Assembly: GCA_964384375.1 (NCBI GenBank)
Contig: CAYLLN010000006.1
Location: forward strand, 86,249 to 150,248
Origin: CAYLLN01 sp964384375
GTDB lineage: Bacteria > Planctomycetota > Planctomycetia > Pirellulales > Pirellulaceae
Direction: 5' to 3'
DNA: 64,000 bases
The position numbers were made by a program, and so were the translations under genes. The notes below the pieces were generated by a model. That model did no database searches. It was not told the origin of the DNA and was given only the letters and a program-made list of their open reading frames with translations. Shown piece by piece: positions 8,940 through 16,847 of this stretch (position 1 is the stretch's first letter; every line of letters starts with the position of its first letter).

Positions 8940-10592
8940 ATGAGTGCGCCCAGTGCCGCCCCGAAAACCGTGATGCAGCGGATTCTGGACGTGGTCGAGA
9001 AGGTGGGGAATATGGTTCCCCACCCCGTGCTTATCTTCCTGGCGCTGATCGCGATCGTGATCGTACTTTCGCAGGTGCTGCACATGGCCGGGGCGAGCGT
9101 CACGCAGGAGGTGATTGTCCCGGTGGACACGAAGCACAAACCGGGGGACGAGTTCGACCCGACCGAGTATGACACGGGGATCGCGGTCGATTATCACGCC
9201 CTCAACGAAAAGGACTATAAGATCGAAGAGCGGAAAATCACCGCTCGCAGCCTCATCAGCAGCGACGGCATCCGCTTTATCTACTCGTCGCTGATTCCCA
9301 GCTTCATGGGATTCACCGCGGTTGGCCTGATGATCGTGGCGATGGTCGGCGCAGGCGTGGCCGAAGAATCGGGCCTCGTCAAAACGCTCATTCGCAAGCT
9401 CGTCATTATCTCGCCGCCGTGGGCACTCACGTACATCCTGGCCTTCGTCGGCATCCTTTCCAGCATTGCCGCCGATGCCGGGTATTTGGTGCTGATTCCG
9501 CTCGCGGGCATCGCGTTCATCAGCGTCGGGCGGCATCCCATCGCCGGCTTGGCTCTCGGCTTCGCGGCGGTGGCTGGGGCATTCACCGTCAACATGCTCA
9601 TTAAGCCGCTCGATGCCGTGCTGGTCGAGTTCACGAACGACGCGATCCATCTGGTGGACCCGAATCTTTCCATCGGCTTGGCGTCCAATCTCTGGTTCTC
9701 GATCGCTTCGGTCATCGTTTTGACATTCGTGATCGCGTTCATCACTGAGCGGCTGATCGAGCCACGACTGGGTAAATACGTGCCCGAGAAATCGCCGGAG
9801 GACAAGAAGAAAGCTGACGGCAAGCCGGCGGAAGAAGGGGGCGCGCTGTCGGCCGACGAATCGCGGGGCCTCCTCTACGCCGGCATTGGCCTCGTCGCCG
9901 TGATGATCGTCTTCGCGTTGCTTACCCTCCCGGCCGGTGCGCCCCTACGAGGCGAAGGAGGCGAATTGATCGGCAACTCGCCGTTCATGAACGGCCTGAT
10001 CGCGATGATCATGGTCATCTTCCTGGTGACCGGCGCCGCCTACGGCTACGGGGCCAAGACCTACGGCAACCTGACCGACATCATCAAGGCGATGGAAAAG
10101 GCACTTTCCAGCCTGGGGGGGCTGGTGCTCTTGTTCCTGGTGCTGAGCCAGTTCATCGCCTACTTCAACTACACGAACATGGGGACAATCCTCGCGCTCT
10201 CATTGTCGGGCGCGCTGAAGGCGGCAAACTTTCCGCCACTCGTACTGCTTCTGGCGTTCATTGTCGTGGTCGCCCTGCTCGACCTCTTGATCACTGGAGC
10301 GATTGCGAAGTGGGCCTTGTTCGCACCGATCTTTGTGCCGCTGCTCATGAACCTGAATGTCGATCCCGAAGCAGTCCTCGCGGCCTATCGCATCGCCGAT
10401 TCGCCGATCAACTCGATCACGCCGCTCAATGCCTACTTCGCCCTCGTCGTCGGCTTCTGCCAGCGATACGACAAGAACGCGGGGGTCGGTACGGTGGTGT
10501 CGCTGATGCTGCCGTATGTCGTGATCACGTTCGTTATTTGGACCATCCTCTTCGTCATCTGGCATCTGGCCGGCCTCCCCTGGGGCCTGTAG
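8940..10592 (+). CDS. AbgT family transporter (first copy)
   Basis: A 550-residue polytopic membrane protein of the AbgT family. E. coli AbgT imports p-aminobenzoyl-glutamate; MtrF and YdaH of the same family also export sulfonamides. Family landmarks are LDVVEKVGNMVPHPVLIFL at the N-terminus, SSDGIRFIYSSLIPSFMGFT, DAGYLVLIPLAG, GNSPFMNGLIAMIM, and AAYRIADSPINSITPLNAYF near the C-terminus. The chosen ATG at 8940 follows the SLC13 stop by 10 bases and matches the N-terminus of the paralogue at 14293-15843. A loop of about 35 residues rich in Lys/Glu/Asp (after EPRLGKYVPEKSPED) precedes the second half. A downstream M20 hydrolase could cleave an imported acyl-amino acid or peptide, as AbgAB does in E. 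coli; that is inference. Confidence 0.93.
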   Translation: MSAPSAAPKTVMQRILDVVEKVGNMVPHPVLIFLALIAIVIVLSQVLHMAGASVTQEVIVPVDTKHKPGDEFDPTEYDTGIAVDYHALNEKDYKIEERKITARSLISSDGIRFIYSSLIPSFMGFTAVGLMIVAMVGAGVAEESGLVKTLIRKLVIISPPWALTYILAFVGILSSIAADAGYLVLIPLAGIAFISVGRHPIAGLALGFAAVAGAFTVNMLIKPLDAVLVEFTNDAIHLVDPNLSIGLASNLWFSIASVIVLTFVIAFITERLIEPRLGKYVPEKSPEDKKKADGKPAEEGGALSADESRGLLYAGIGLVAVMIVFALLTLPAGAPLRGEGGELIGNSPFMNGLIAMIMVIFLVTGAAYGYGAKTYGNLTDIIKAMEKALSSLGGLVLLFLVLSQFIAYFNYTNMGTILALSLSGALKAANFPPLVLLLAFIVVVALLDLLITGAIAKWALFAPIFVPLLMNLNVDPEAVLAAYRIADSPINSITPLNAYFALVVGFCQRYDKNAGVGTVVSLMLPYVVITFVIWTILFVIWHLAGLPWGL

Positions 10593-10628
10593 TGCCGAGT
10601 GAATTCCCGAATCGAAAGGAACATAACC

Positions 10629-11828
10629 GTGTCTGCAAACATTCCGCTCGATGAAAAATCGGCCGAGGCCCACCTGATGCGTTTTCTGGCCGTCGAAGGG
10701 GTGACCGGCGAGGAGAAGGCGATCGCTGCTGCCGTCGCCGACGAGTTGGTAAAGGTCGGCGTGCCGGCCTCCGCCATACGGTACGACACGGCACACGAGC
10801 GAATTCCGCTGCCGACGCAGTGCGGCAACCTGTATGCCGACCTGCCTGGCACTCGCCCCGGTCCGCGGCTGCTTTTCTCAACGCATCTCGACACAGTACC
10901 GCTCTGTGCTGGTGCCAAGCCCAAGCGAGAGGGGAATCAGATCGTCGGCGACGGCACCACGGCCCTCGGCGGCGACAACCGCACGGGGTGCGCGGTCCTC
11001 GTGTCGCTGGTCGAGACGCTCCTCAAGCACAAGCTGCCCCATCCGCCGATCACGCTGCTGTTCACGGTCCGTGAGGAGAGTGGCCTGCACGGCGCTCGCG
11101 AACTCAAGGCGGCAGACCTCAAAGACGCAAAGATGTGCTTCAATGTCGATGGTCAGCTGGCGAATGTGCTCATCACCGGCGCGGTGGGCCAGGAGAATTG
11201 GGACGTCGAGATCAAAGGGAAAGCGTCCCACGCCGGTGTTGCGCCTGAAAAGGGAATCTCCGCAACCCTCGTCGGCGCGATCGGCCTGGCAGAGGCTCAA
11301 AAAGCTGGCTGGTTCGGCAAAGTGGTCAAATCGGACGGCAAAGGGACGAGCAACATCGGTATCTTCGGCGGCAAGCCGGGCAAACCGGCGGGCGATGCGA
11401 CGAACGTCGTCACCGACTACGTCCATCTCGTCGGCGAGGCTCGCAGCCCGGAAGAAAAGTTTGCTTCGGCCATCTGCCAGGGATACCGCGAGGCTTTCTC
11501 CAAGGCGCAGTCCCAGGTGAAGGACGACACCGGCGCAACTGCCGAGGTAAAGTTCACGAGCAAGCCATCGTACCCGCCGTTTAACGTTCCGGACGACGCC
11601 CCTGCCGTAAAGCACGCGAAGAAGGCGGTCGAATCGCTGGGCCTCAAGCCAACCACGGTCTTCTCCAACGGCGGCCTCGACGCGAACTGGCTCGACCGCC
11701 ACGGCGTGCCGACAGTGACCATCGGCGCGGGGCAGTACGAGATTCACACGATCAAGGAATACGTGGACGTCCCCGAATTCCTGCAAGGGTGCCGATTGGC
11801 GGTGGCGCTGGCAACGCTGGACCAATAG
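10629..11828 (+). CDS. M20 family metallopeptidase, peptidase T-like
   Basis: A 399-residue zinc-dependent exopeptidase or amidohydrolase of the M20 family. Metal and catalytic residues are visible: STHLDT (His86, Asp88), LGGDNRTG (Asp116), REESGLHGA (Glu149-Glu150), and the late His of YEIHTIKEYV. The dimerisation/lid domain sits in the middle (WDVEIKGKASHAGVAPEKGI). The GTG at 10629 is chosen because AAAGGA lies 8 bases upstream; a GTG at 10599 would add ten residues without such a site. The gene follows AbgT by 36 bases. Family members hydrolyse tripeptides, aminoacyl-glutamates or acylated amino acids; the neighbour suggests a glutamate conjugate, unproven. Confidence 0.9.
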   Translation: MSANIPLDEKSAEAHLMRFLAVEGVTGEEKAIAAAVADELVKVGVPASAIRYDTAHERIPLPTQCGNLYADLPGTRPGPRLLFSTHLDTVPLCAGAKPKREGNQIVGDGTTALGGDNRTGCAVLVSLVETLLKHKLPHPPITLLFTVREESGLHGARELKAADLKDAKMCFNVDGQLANVLITGAVGQENWDVEIKGKASHAGVAPEKGISATLVGAIGLAEAQKAGWFGKVVKSDGKGTSNIGIFGGKPGKPAGDATNVVTDYVHLVGEARSPEEKFASAICQGYREAFSKAQSQVKDDTGATAEVKFTSKPSYPPFNVPDDAPAVKHAKKAVESLGLKPTTVFSNGGLDANWLDRHGVPTVTIGAGQYEIHTIKEYVDVPEFLQGCRLAVALATLDQ

Positions 11829-11867
11829 TCCATTTTTTCTCCGTTCGCAACTAACTGGATTTGCATC

Positions 11868-12953
11868 ATGCTGACCCGAACCGACTTGACGAAGTATCAA
11901 TCGCATCGTGAATACCCCTCCATATCGATCCTCGCACCGACGCACCGTTCCTCGCCTGCCAACAAGCAGGATCCGATCAAGGTGAAGAACCTCGTCAGCA
12001 AGGCGATCAAGCGGTTACAAGGGGAGTTTCCCAAACGCGAGGTGGCCGCGGTCGTGAAAAACTTGCAGATGCTCGTGCAAGACACCGATTGGCAACACAC
12101 GCTCGACGGACTGGCTCTATTCGCCAGTAAAGATGTTGCCGCCTCGATTGATCTCCCCTTCCGTGTCAAGCCGCGGGCGATGATCGACGAGACGTTCGCC
12201 ACGCGCGATCTGGTCTATGCCTACAACCGGGCGGTTCCCTATCGCGTGCTGGTCCTCGGCCACACCGCCCGCTTGTTCGACGGCTGGACCACAGTGCTCG
12301 ATGAACACCTGGCAAAACCGTTCCCACTCGCCCACAAGGGGCGCGGCGGAGCCACGAAGCTGCCCGGCGGCATTGGCGTCAATCGCTCGGCAATTCGCGA
12401 CGAGGATATGCGGCAGTTCTACCGCTCGGCTGATGAAGCGGTCGCCGTGGTCCAGAAGGCTCACGCCCTGCCGCTCGTGGTCGTCGGCGTCGAGCGAAAT
12501 CTGGCCTTCTTTCGCGAAGTGACGCGGCATGCCGGCGACATCATCGGCATGCTGGCTGGCAATCATGAGAAGACCTCGCCGCACGAACTGGGGAAGCTTG
12601 TCTGGCCGGTCTTTGAGCACGGAGCGATTGCCCGCCGGACCGAGGCCCTGGTGCAACTCGACAACGCTGTAAACGCCAATCGCTATGCCTCAGGCATCGC
12701 TCAAGTCTGGCGCGAGATCGTCGGCGGCAAAGTCCGTACGCTGCTGGTCGAGAAGGACTACAAGTACGCGGCCGATCTGGCCAACGACGGCGTGACGCTC
12801 GCCAAGTACACGGGCGAAGGGCCACAGGCGCTGGACGACATTGTCGATGAGTCGGTCGAACGGGTGCTCGCTCGCGGCGGTGAAGTCTTCTTCTATCAGT
12901 CGGGCGATCTGGGCGTCCACCAGAGAATCGCGGCTGTGCTGCACGGGACGTAG
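11868..12953 (+). CDS. Bacterial archaeo-eukaryotic release factor-like (baeRF) protein
   Basis: A 361-residue protein resembling the baeRF family (closest in my judgement to baeRF3), distant relatives of eRF1/aRF1 proposed to act on stalled ribosomes or under stress. Visible signs are the N-terminal LTKYQSHREYPSISILAPTH followed by QDPIKVKNLV, a central LPLVVVGVERNLAFFREVTR, and a C-terminal eRF1-3-like region with KVRTLLVEKDY and GEVFFYQSGDLG. I do not see a GGQ motif. It may be co-transcribed with the M20 peptidase 39 bases upstream, and its stop lies 11 bases from the convergent thrE-type gene. The biochemical role is unknown; the assignment rests on pattern memory. Confidence 0.6.
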   Translation: MLTRTDLTKYQSHREYPSISILAPTHRSSPANKQDPIKVKNLVSKAIKRLQGEFPKREVAAVVKNLQMLVQDTDWQHTLDGLALFASKDVAASIDLPFRVKPRAMIDETFATRDLVYAYNRAVPYRVLVLGHTARLFDGWTTVLDEHLAKPFPLAHKGRGGATKLPGGIGVNRSAIRDEDMRQFYRSADEAVAVVQKAHALPLVVVGVERNLAFFREVTRHAGDIIGMLAGNHEKTSPHELGKLVWPVFEHGAIARRTEALVQLDNAVNANRYASGIAQVWREIVGGKVRTLLVEKDYKYAADLANDGVTLAKYTGEGPQALDDIVDESVERVLARGGEVFFYQSGDLGVHQRIAAVLHGT

Positions 12954-12964
12954 CTCGCGACGGC

Positions 12965-14272
12965 TTACTTCTTCTCGGGCGGGCGAAAATACCGCCCGAC
13001 CCGACCTATCTGCAATTGCCACGCGCCGAGCCGCTCCGTGAGCAGCTTGTAGAGCGCCGCGCCCATGAGCGTTCCCAGGGCGATCGAGGTGAACACGAAC
13101 AGGGCGGTCACCAGGCCATCCACGCCCGCCGCCCGATCGCTGATCATTGTCGTGACGCTCAAGAGGCCCAGCGCCCCCGGCACGAGCAGCCAAAAGCTCG
13201 GCAGGAACGTCACCATGGCCGGAGGCCCGCGGAATTTGAGGTGAATCAGATACCCCAGCGGCGTCACCGCGAGCATGCCAAAGAAGCCGCTGCCGGCTTT
13301 GCCAAAGACCGGCGAGGCCGCCTGCTGCGAAGCAAACGCCACGAGCAGCACTAAGAGCATCCACGGGAGGGAATGCCGGGGGGCCGAGAAATGCACGAAG
13401 CACCCAACCCCAAAGACGACGACGCCAACCCACGGCGCGAGCGTCGCCCAGAGGAGCGTCATCCGCTGCGGTGAGGCATCGACCAGGTCTTCCGGCTGAT
13501 AGCCGATGAGCACCGCGCCGGCGGCCAGACCGAGGGCGAGGAGCACCAACTGCACGAAACCCGCCACCAGCCGGCTGGCGCCGCTGACCATGTCGCCGTA
13601 GGCCAGCTCGACCATTCCGAGTGTCAGCATCGCCCCTGGCAAAAACGCGACGAGCGGCGGCACCAGGGCGTTCAGCGGTTCGACCGGCAGGCCGCGCTTG
13701 ACCGCCAAAAACACCAGCGCCGCCACGATCGTCGCGGCAATCACCGGCAGTGGCACGGCGAGCACGGCACGGTCGCGGTTAAAGACCTTGAGCACGCCGA
13801 CGACCGCGCCGAGGATCGCCGTGGCAATCAAATTCGGCAGGGCAGGCATCAAGATCAGCGCCACGCCAACCGTCAGGATGATATGCCCCACGACGACGCC
13901 AACGGCCCCGAACCGGGCGGGCTGCTTGAGAATCGCCGCAAGCTGCTTCTGCCCTTCAGCCGGAGTGACCTCTCCGCGCTGTGCCCGGTCGCGCAGCTCG
14001 TACACATCGGCCACCTGATCGAGCCGGAGCGACTGCGTCGGCCCCTCGGCGAACGTCACCTGCTCGCGCTCGCCGTCGTGCAGGCTGATAAAGACGGCTG
14101 TGGGATATGCCACGACGCGCGAGCGGCGCATGCCATAGGCGGATGCCGCGCGGCGAAGGACCAGTTCGACGGTCGCCGTCTGTTCGCCACACGCGAGCAG
14201 CGCCTGCGCGAGGCGGAAGAGGAATTCGAGCAGTTCGCTCGCGTCCGTCGGCTTCTTCGCTTCCTCCGACAT
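12965..14272 (-). CDS. Threonine/serine exporter family protein (ThrE, fused domains)
   Basis: A 435-residue membrane protein with the ThrE plan. A cytoplasmic N-terminal domain (about 1-130, including LFRLAQALLACGEQTATVEL and RRSRVVAYPTAVFISLHDGE) is followed by about ten hydrophobic helices, the two halves corresponding to ThrE and ThrE_2 modules that some species encode separately. ThrE of Corynebacterium exports threonine and serine. The ATG at 14272 is used because GAGGAG lies just upstream; the frame continues upstream into the AbgT gene without a better start. It is the last gene of the minus-strand run that includes glutaminase and AbgT (20 bases from the AbgT stop), so a role in amino-acid export or homeostasis is reasonable. 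Confidence 0.88.
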   Translation of the reverse strand: MSEEAKKPTDASELLEFLFRLAQALLACGEQTATVELVLRRAASAYGMRRSRVVAYPTAVFISLHDGEREQVTFAEGPTQSLRLDQVADVYELRDRAQRGEVTPAEGQKQLAAILKQPARFGAVGVVVGHIILTVGVALILMPALPNLIATAILGAVVGVLKVFNRDRAVLAVPLPVIAATIVAALVFLAVKRGLPVEPLNALVPPLVAFLPGAMLTLGMVELAYGDMVSGASRLVAGFVQLVLLALGLAAGAVLIGYQPEDLVDASPQRMTLLWATLAPWVGVVVFGVGCFVHFSAPRHSLPWMLLVLLVAFASQQAASPVFGKAGSGFFGMLAVTPLGYLIHLKFRGPPAMVTFLPSFWLLVPGALGLLSVTTMISDRAAGVDGLVTALFVFTSIALGTLMGAALYKLLTERLGAWQLQIGRVGRYFRPPEKK

Positions 14273-14292
14273 CGACCTGGTCTCCTCTGCAA

Positions 14293-15843
14293 CTAGCTTG
14301 GCCCAAATGGCAGCCCGAGCAGGAACCAGGCAAAGAAAATCGCGATCCACGCGAGGCTCGTCCAGAGCGTGTACGGCAGCATCAGGGCGACGATCGTTCC
14401 CACGCCCGCCGACTTGTCGTAGCGCTGGGCGAAGCCGACGACGAGGGCGAAATGCGGCAAGAGCGGATTAATGACGTTCGGCGGCGAGTCGCTCACGCGG
14501 TACGCGGCCAGCACCACGTCCGGGTCGATCTCCAGTTTGAGAAACAGAGGCACGAAGATCGGCGCCATGATCGCCCACTTCGGCAGGATGTTCGGGAGCG
14601 GAAAGCAAAGCAGCATCCCGACGAGGATGAACGCCAGGAGGAGCGTCACCGCATTCAGATCGGCCTCCTTCAGCAGGTTGGCGAGCTGAATCGCCAGGAT
14701 TGTGCCGATGTTGCTGTAGTTGAAATAGGCCACGAACTGGCTGATGACGAAAAACAGGAACAAGAGCGCCCCGAGGTCGGCGAACGTCTTTTCGATCGCG
14801 GCAATGCCGGCCTGGGCCGTGCTGATAGTCTTAGCCCCGATGCCGTAGCCGACGCCGGCCGCCAGGAACACGAGCATGATGATCACGACGAGGCTGCTCA
14901 TGAACGGCGAATTGCCGATCAGTTCGCCCGTCTCGGGGTTGCGGAGCGGCGCTCCCGGCGGCAGGGCAAGCAATAGCAGCACGACAAGCACTCCGACTGT
15001 CGCCGCCAGGGCGTACCACAGGCCGCGAGATTCGTCGCTCGAAAGGCCCTGACTCGATTCGACCGGCACGTCGCCGGCGTATTTTCCCAGCCGCGGCTCG
15101 ACGAGCCACTCGGTGACGAAGGTGCAAACGCCGATCAAGAGCAGGCTCGACGCGATGCCGAAATAGAAGTTGGCGGTAAGGTCGATCGTGGCGGCCGGAT
15201 CGACCAGTTTCACCGCGTCGTTGGTCATTTCGGCGAGGATGCCGTCGATGGGCTTGACGAAGAAGTTAACGCCGAAGGCGGCAGCGACGCCGGCGAAGGC
15301 CGCGGCCAGCCCTCCATACGGATGCCGGCCGAGGCTGTGAAACGCAGCCGCACCGAGCGGAATGAGCACGAGATACCCGGCATCGGACGCGACGCTCGAC
15401 AGCACGCCCAGCGCGACAATGATAGCGGTCATCGCTTTCTTCGGGGCGACGAGCACGATCTTGCGGAGCAAAGCATCGATCAGGCCGCTCCGCTCGGCCA
15501 GCCCCACGCCGATCATCGCCACCAAAATGATTCCGACCGGACCGAAGTTGATGAAATTCGGCACGACCGACGTGAAGATGAACCGGATGCCGTCGGCCGA
15601 GAGGAGGCTGCGGACGCGGGTTTCGACTTGCACGGTCTGGTGCGTCTGCATGTCGAGCTGCTCGTGGCGGACGCTGATTCCCGCCAGGCCCAACAGCCAC
15701 GAGAGCGCAACGACGAGCAAGATCAGCCCGAAGAACAGTACCGCCGGGTGCGGCACCTTGTTCCCCAGTCGCTCGACGAGGTCGAGCATTCGCTGGGAGA
15801 ACGTTTTCGCCCCGCTTCCCGCGTCCGCCTGCGGCACTCCCAT
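14293..15843 (-). CDS. AbgT family transporter (second copy)
   Basis: A 516-residue paralogue of the transporter at 8940-10592. Shared landmarks: MLDLVERLGNKVPHPAVLFF, SADGIRFIFTSVVPNFINFG, DAGYLVLIPLGAAAFHSLG, GNSPFMSSLVVIIM, and AAYRVSDSPPNVINPLLPHF. It lacks the long charged loop of the first copy and has a shorter periplasmic loop after the first helix. The ATG lies 3 bases after the glutaminase stop, with AGGAGG inside the end of that gene, so translation is probably coupled. AbgT proteins have reported roles in folate-catabolite uptake and in sulfonamide export; Neisseria MtrF assists an RND pump. This copy sits in a run with an RND pump and a glutaminase, which makes an amino-acid, glutamate or efflux role plausible. 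Confidence 0.93.
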   Translation of the reverse strand: MGVPQADAGSGAKTFSQRMLDLVERLGNKVPHPAVLFFGLILLVVALSWLLGLAGISVRHEQLDMQTHQTVQVETRVRSLLSADGIRFIFTSVVPNFINFGPVGIILVAMIGVGLAERSGLIDALLRKIVLVAPKKAMTAIIVALGVLSSVASDAGYLVLIPLGAAAFHSLGRHPYGGLAAAFAGVAAAFGVNFFVKPIDGILAEMTNDAVKLVDPAATIDLTANFYFGIASSLLLIGVCTFVTEWLVEPRLGKYAGDVPVESSQGLSSDESRGLWYALAATVGVLVVLLLLALPPGAPLRNPETGELIGNSPFMSSLVVIIMLVFLAAGVGYGIGAKTISTAQAGIAAIEKTFADLGALLFLFFVISQFVAYFNYSNIGTILAIQLANLLKEADLNAVTLLLAFILVGMLLCFPLPNILPKWAIMAPIFVPLFLKLEIDPDVVLAAYRVSDSPPNVINPLLPHFALVVGFAQRYDKSAGVGTIVALMLPYTLWTSLAWIAIFFAWFLLGLPFGPS

Positions 15844-15846
15844 CGA

Positions 15847-16830
15847 CTAGCCTCCTGCCGGTTCGGAAACGAAGAGATCCAGGCCCAGTTCCTGCGAGAG
15901 GAACCGAGCGGCAAGCTGTCCGCGGACGCTATTCCCTGCCTTGTCGAGCGGCGGAGCGAACGTGCCAATCCCTCCCTTGCCAGGCGACACCGTGACGATC
16001 CCGCCCCCAATGCCGCTTTTGCCCGGCAGGCCGACCTCATAGAGCCAGTCGCCGGACGTTTCGTACATGCCGGCCGTCGTCATCGCCGCCAGGGCATAGT
16101 GGCAGACCGACCAGTCAATCACGCGCTCCTTTGTGACAGGGTTCACGCCACCATCGGCAAGCGTGGCCCCCATCACTGCCAAATCGTGTGCCGAAACCTG
16201 CAGCGAGCACTGCCGCGTGTAAAGATCGACCGCCTCCGCTGGATCGAGATAGATACGGCCAAACGCCTGTAAGAGGCGGGCAATGCTCTGATTCCGGTGG
16301 TTCGTTTCGCGTGCCGACTGGCAGACTTCATCGTTCATTGATAGCTTCCGGCCGGCAAACCTCGAAAGCCCCTCGTGAATGAAGTGCCATTTCTCCTCGC
16401 ACGTCTGGCCAGGGACAAGGCTTGTCGTGGCAATGGCACCCGAATTGACCATCGGGTTCGTCGGCCCGCCGAAACGCTCGATTCCTTCGAGCGAGTTGAA
16501 TGCCAGCCCCGTCGCATTGGCCCCGATCCGATCGCGCAGCACTTCGGGGCCGAGCACCTCGCACACCAGAGCGAAGATGAACGGCTTGCTGACGCTCATG
16601 ATGGCGAATTCGTCCTGGGCATCGCCGGCACTGGTGACGTTGCCGCTCGTATCGACGAGACAAACTCCGAACAGATCGCTCGGCACGCGGGCCAGCGCGG
16701 GATAGACCTGTGAGTTTTGGCCGCTGGCGACCGAACGAAACTGTTCGTGAGCCCGCGCGACAAGCCGGGCCACCTGCTCAGCCGGCGGGAGGCGGCCGGT
16801 CGAAACGAAGGGGGGCCGAGTCGGTCGCAT
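15847..16830 (-). CDS. glsA: Glutaminase A
   Basis: A 327-residue serine-dependent glutaminase with beta-lactamase-like fold, converting glutamine to glutamate and ammonia. The SxxK catalytic motif is at residues 79-82 (IMSVSKPF). Other family blocks: GGPTNPMVNSGAIATTSL, ARETNHRNQSIARLL, and GLPGKSGIGGGIVTVSPGKG near the C-terminus. Length is close to the usual 305-330 residues. The ATG at 16830 has GGGAGG 8 bases upstream and follows the RND permease stop by 17 bases. Glutaminase in an efflux/transporter run recalls glutamine-dependent acid resistance (E. coli YbaS with GadC), where released ammonia consumes protons. That parallel is inference; a catabolic role with the AbgT neighbour is also possible. 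Confidence 0.95.
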   Translation of the reverse strand: MRPTRPPFVSTGRLPPAEQVARLVARAHEQFRSVASGQNSQVYPALARVPSDLFGVCLVDTSGNVTSAGDAQDEFAIMSVSKPFIFALVCEVLGPEVLRDRIGANATGLAFNSLEGIERFGGPTNPMVNSGAIATTSLVPGQTCEEKWHFIHEGLSRFAGRKLSMNDEVCQSARETNHRNQSIARLLQAFGRIYLDPAEAVDLYTRQCSLQVSAHDLAVMGATLADGGVNPVTKERVIDWSVCHYALAAMTTAGMYETSGDWLYEVGLPGKSGIGGGIVTVSPGKGGIGTFAPPLDKAGNSVRGQLAARFLSQELGLDLFVSEPAGG

Positions 16831-16847
16831 GCGTCGTGCCTCCCGAT

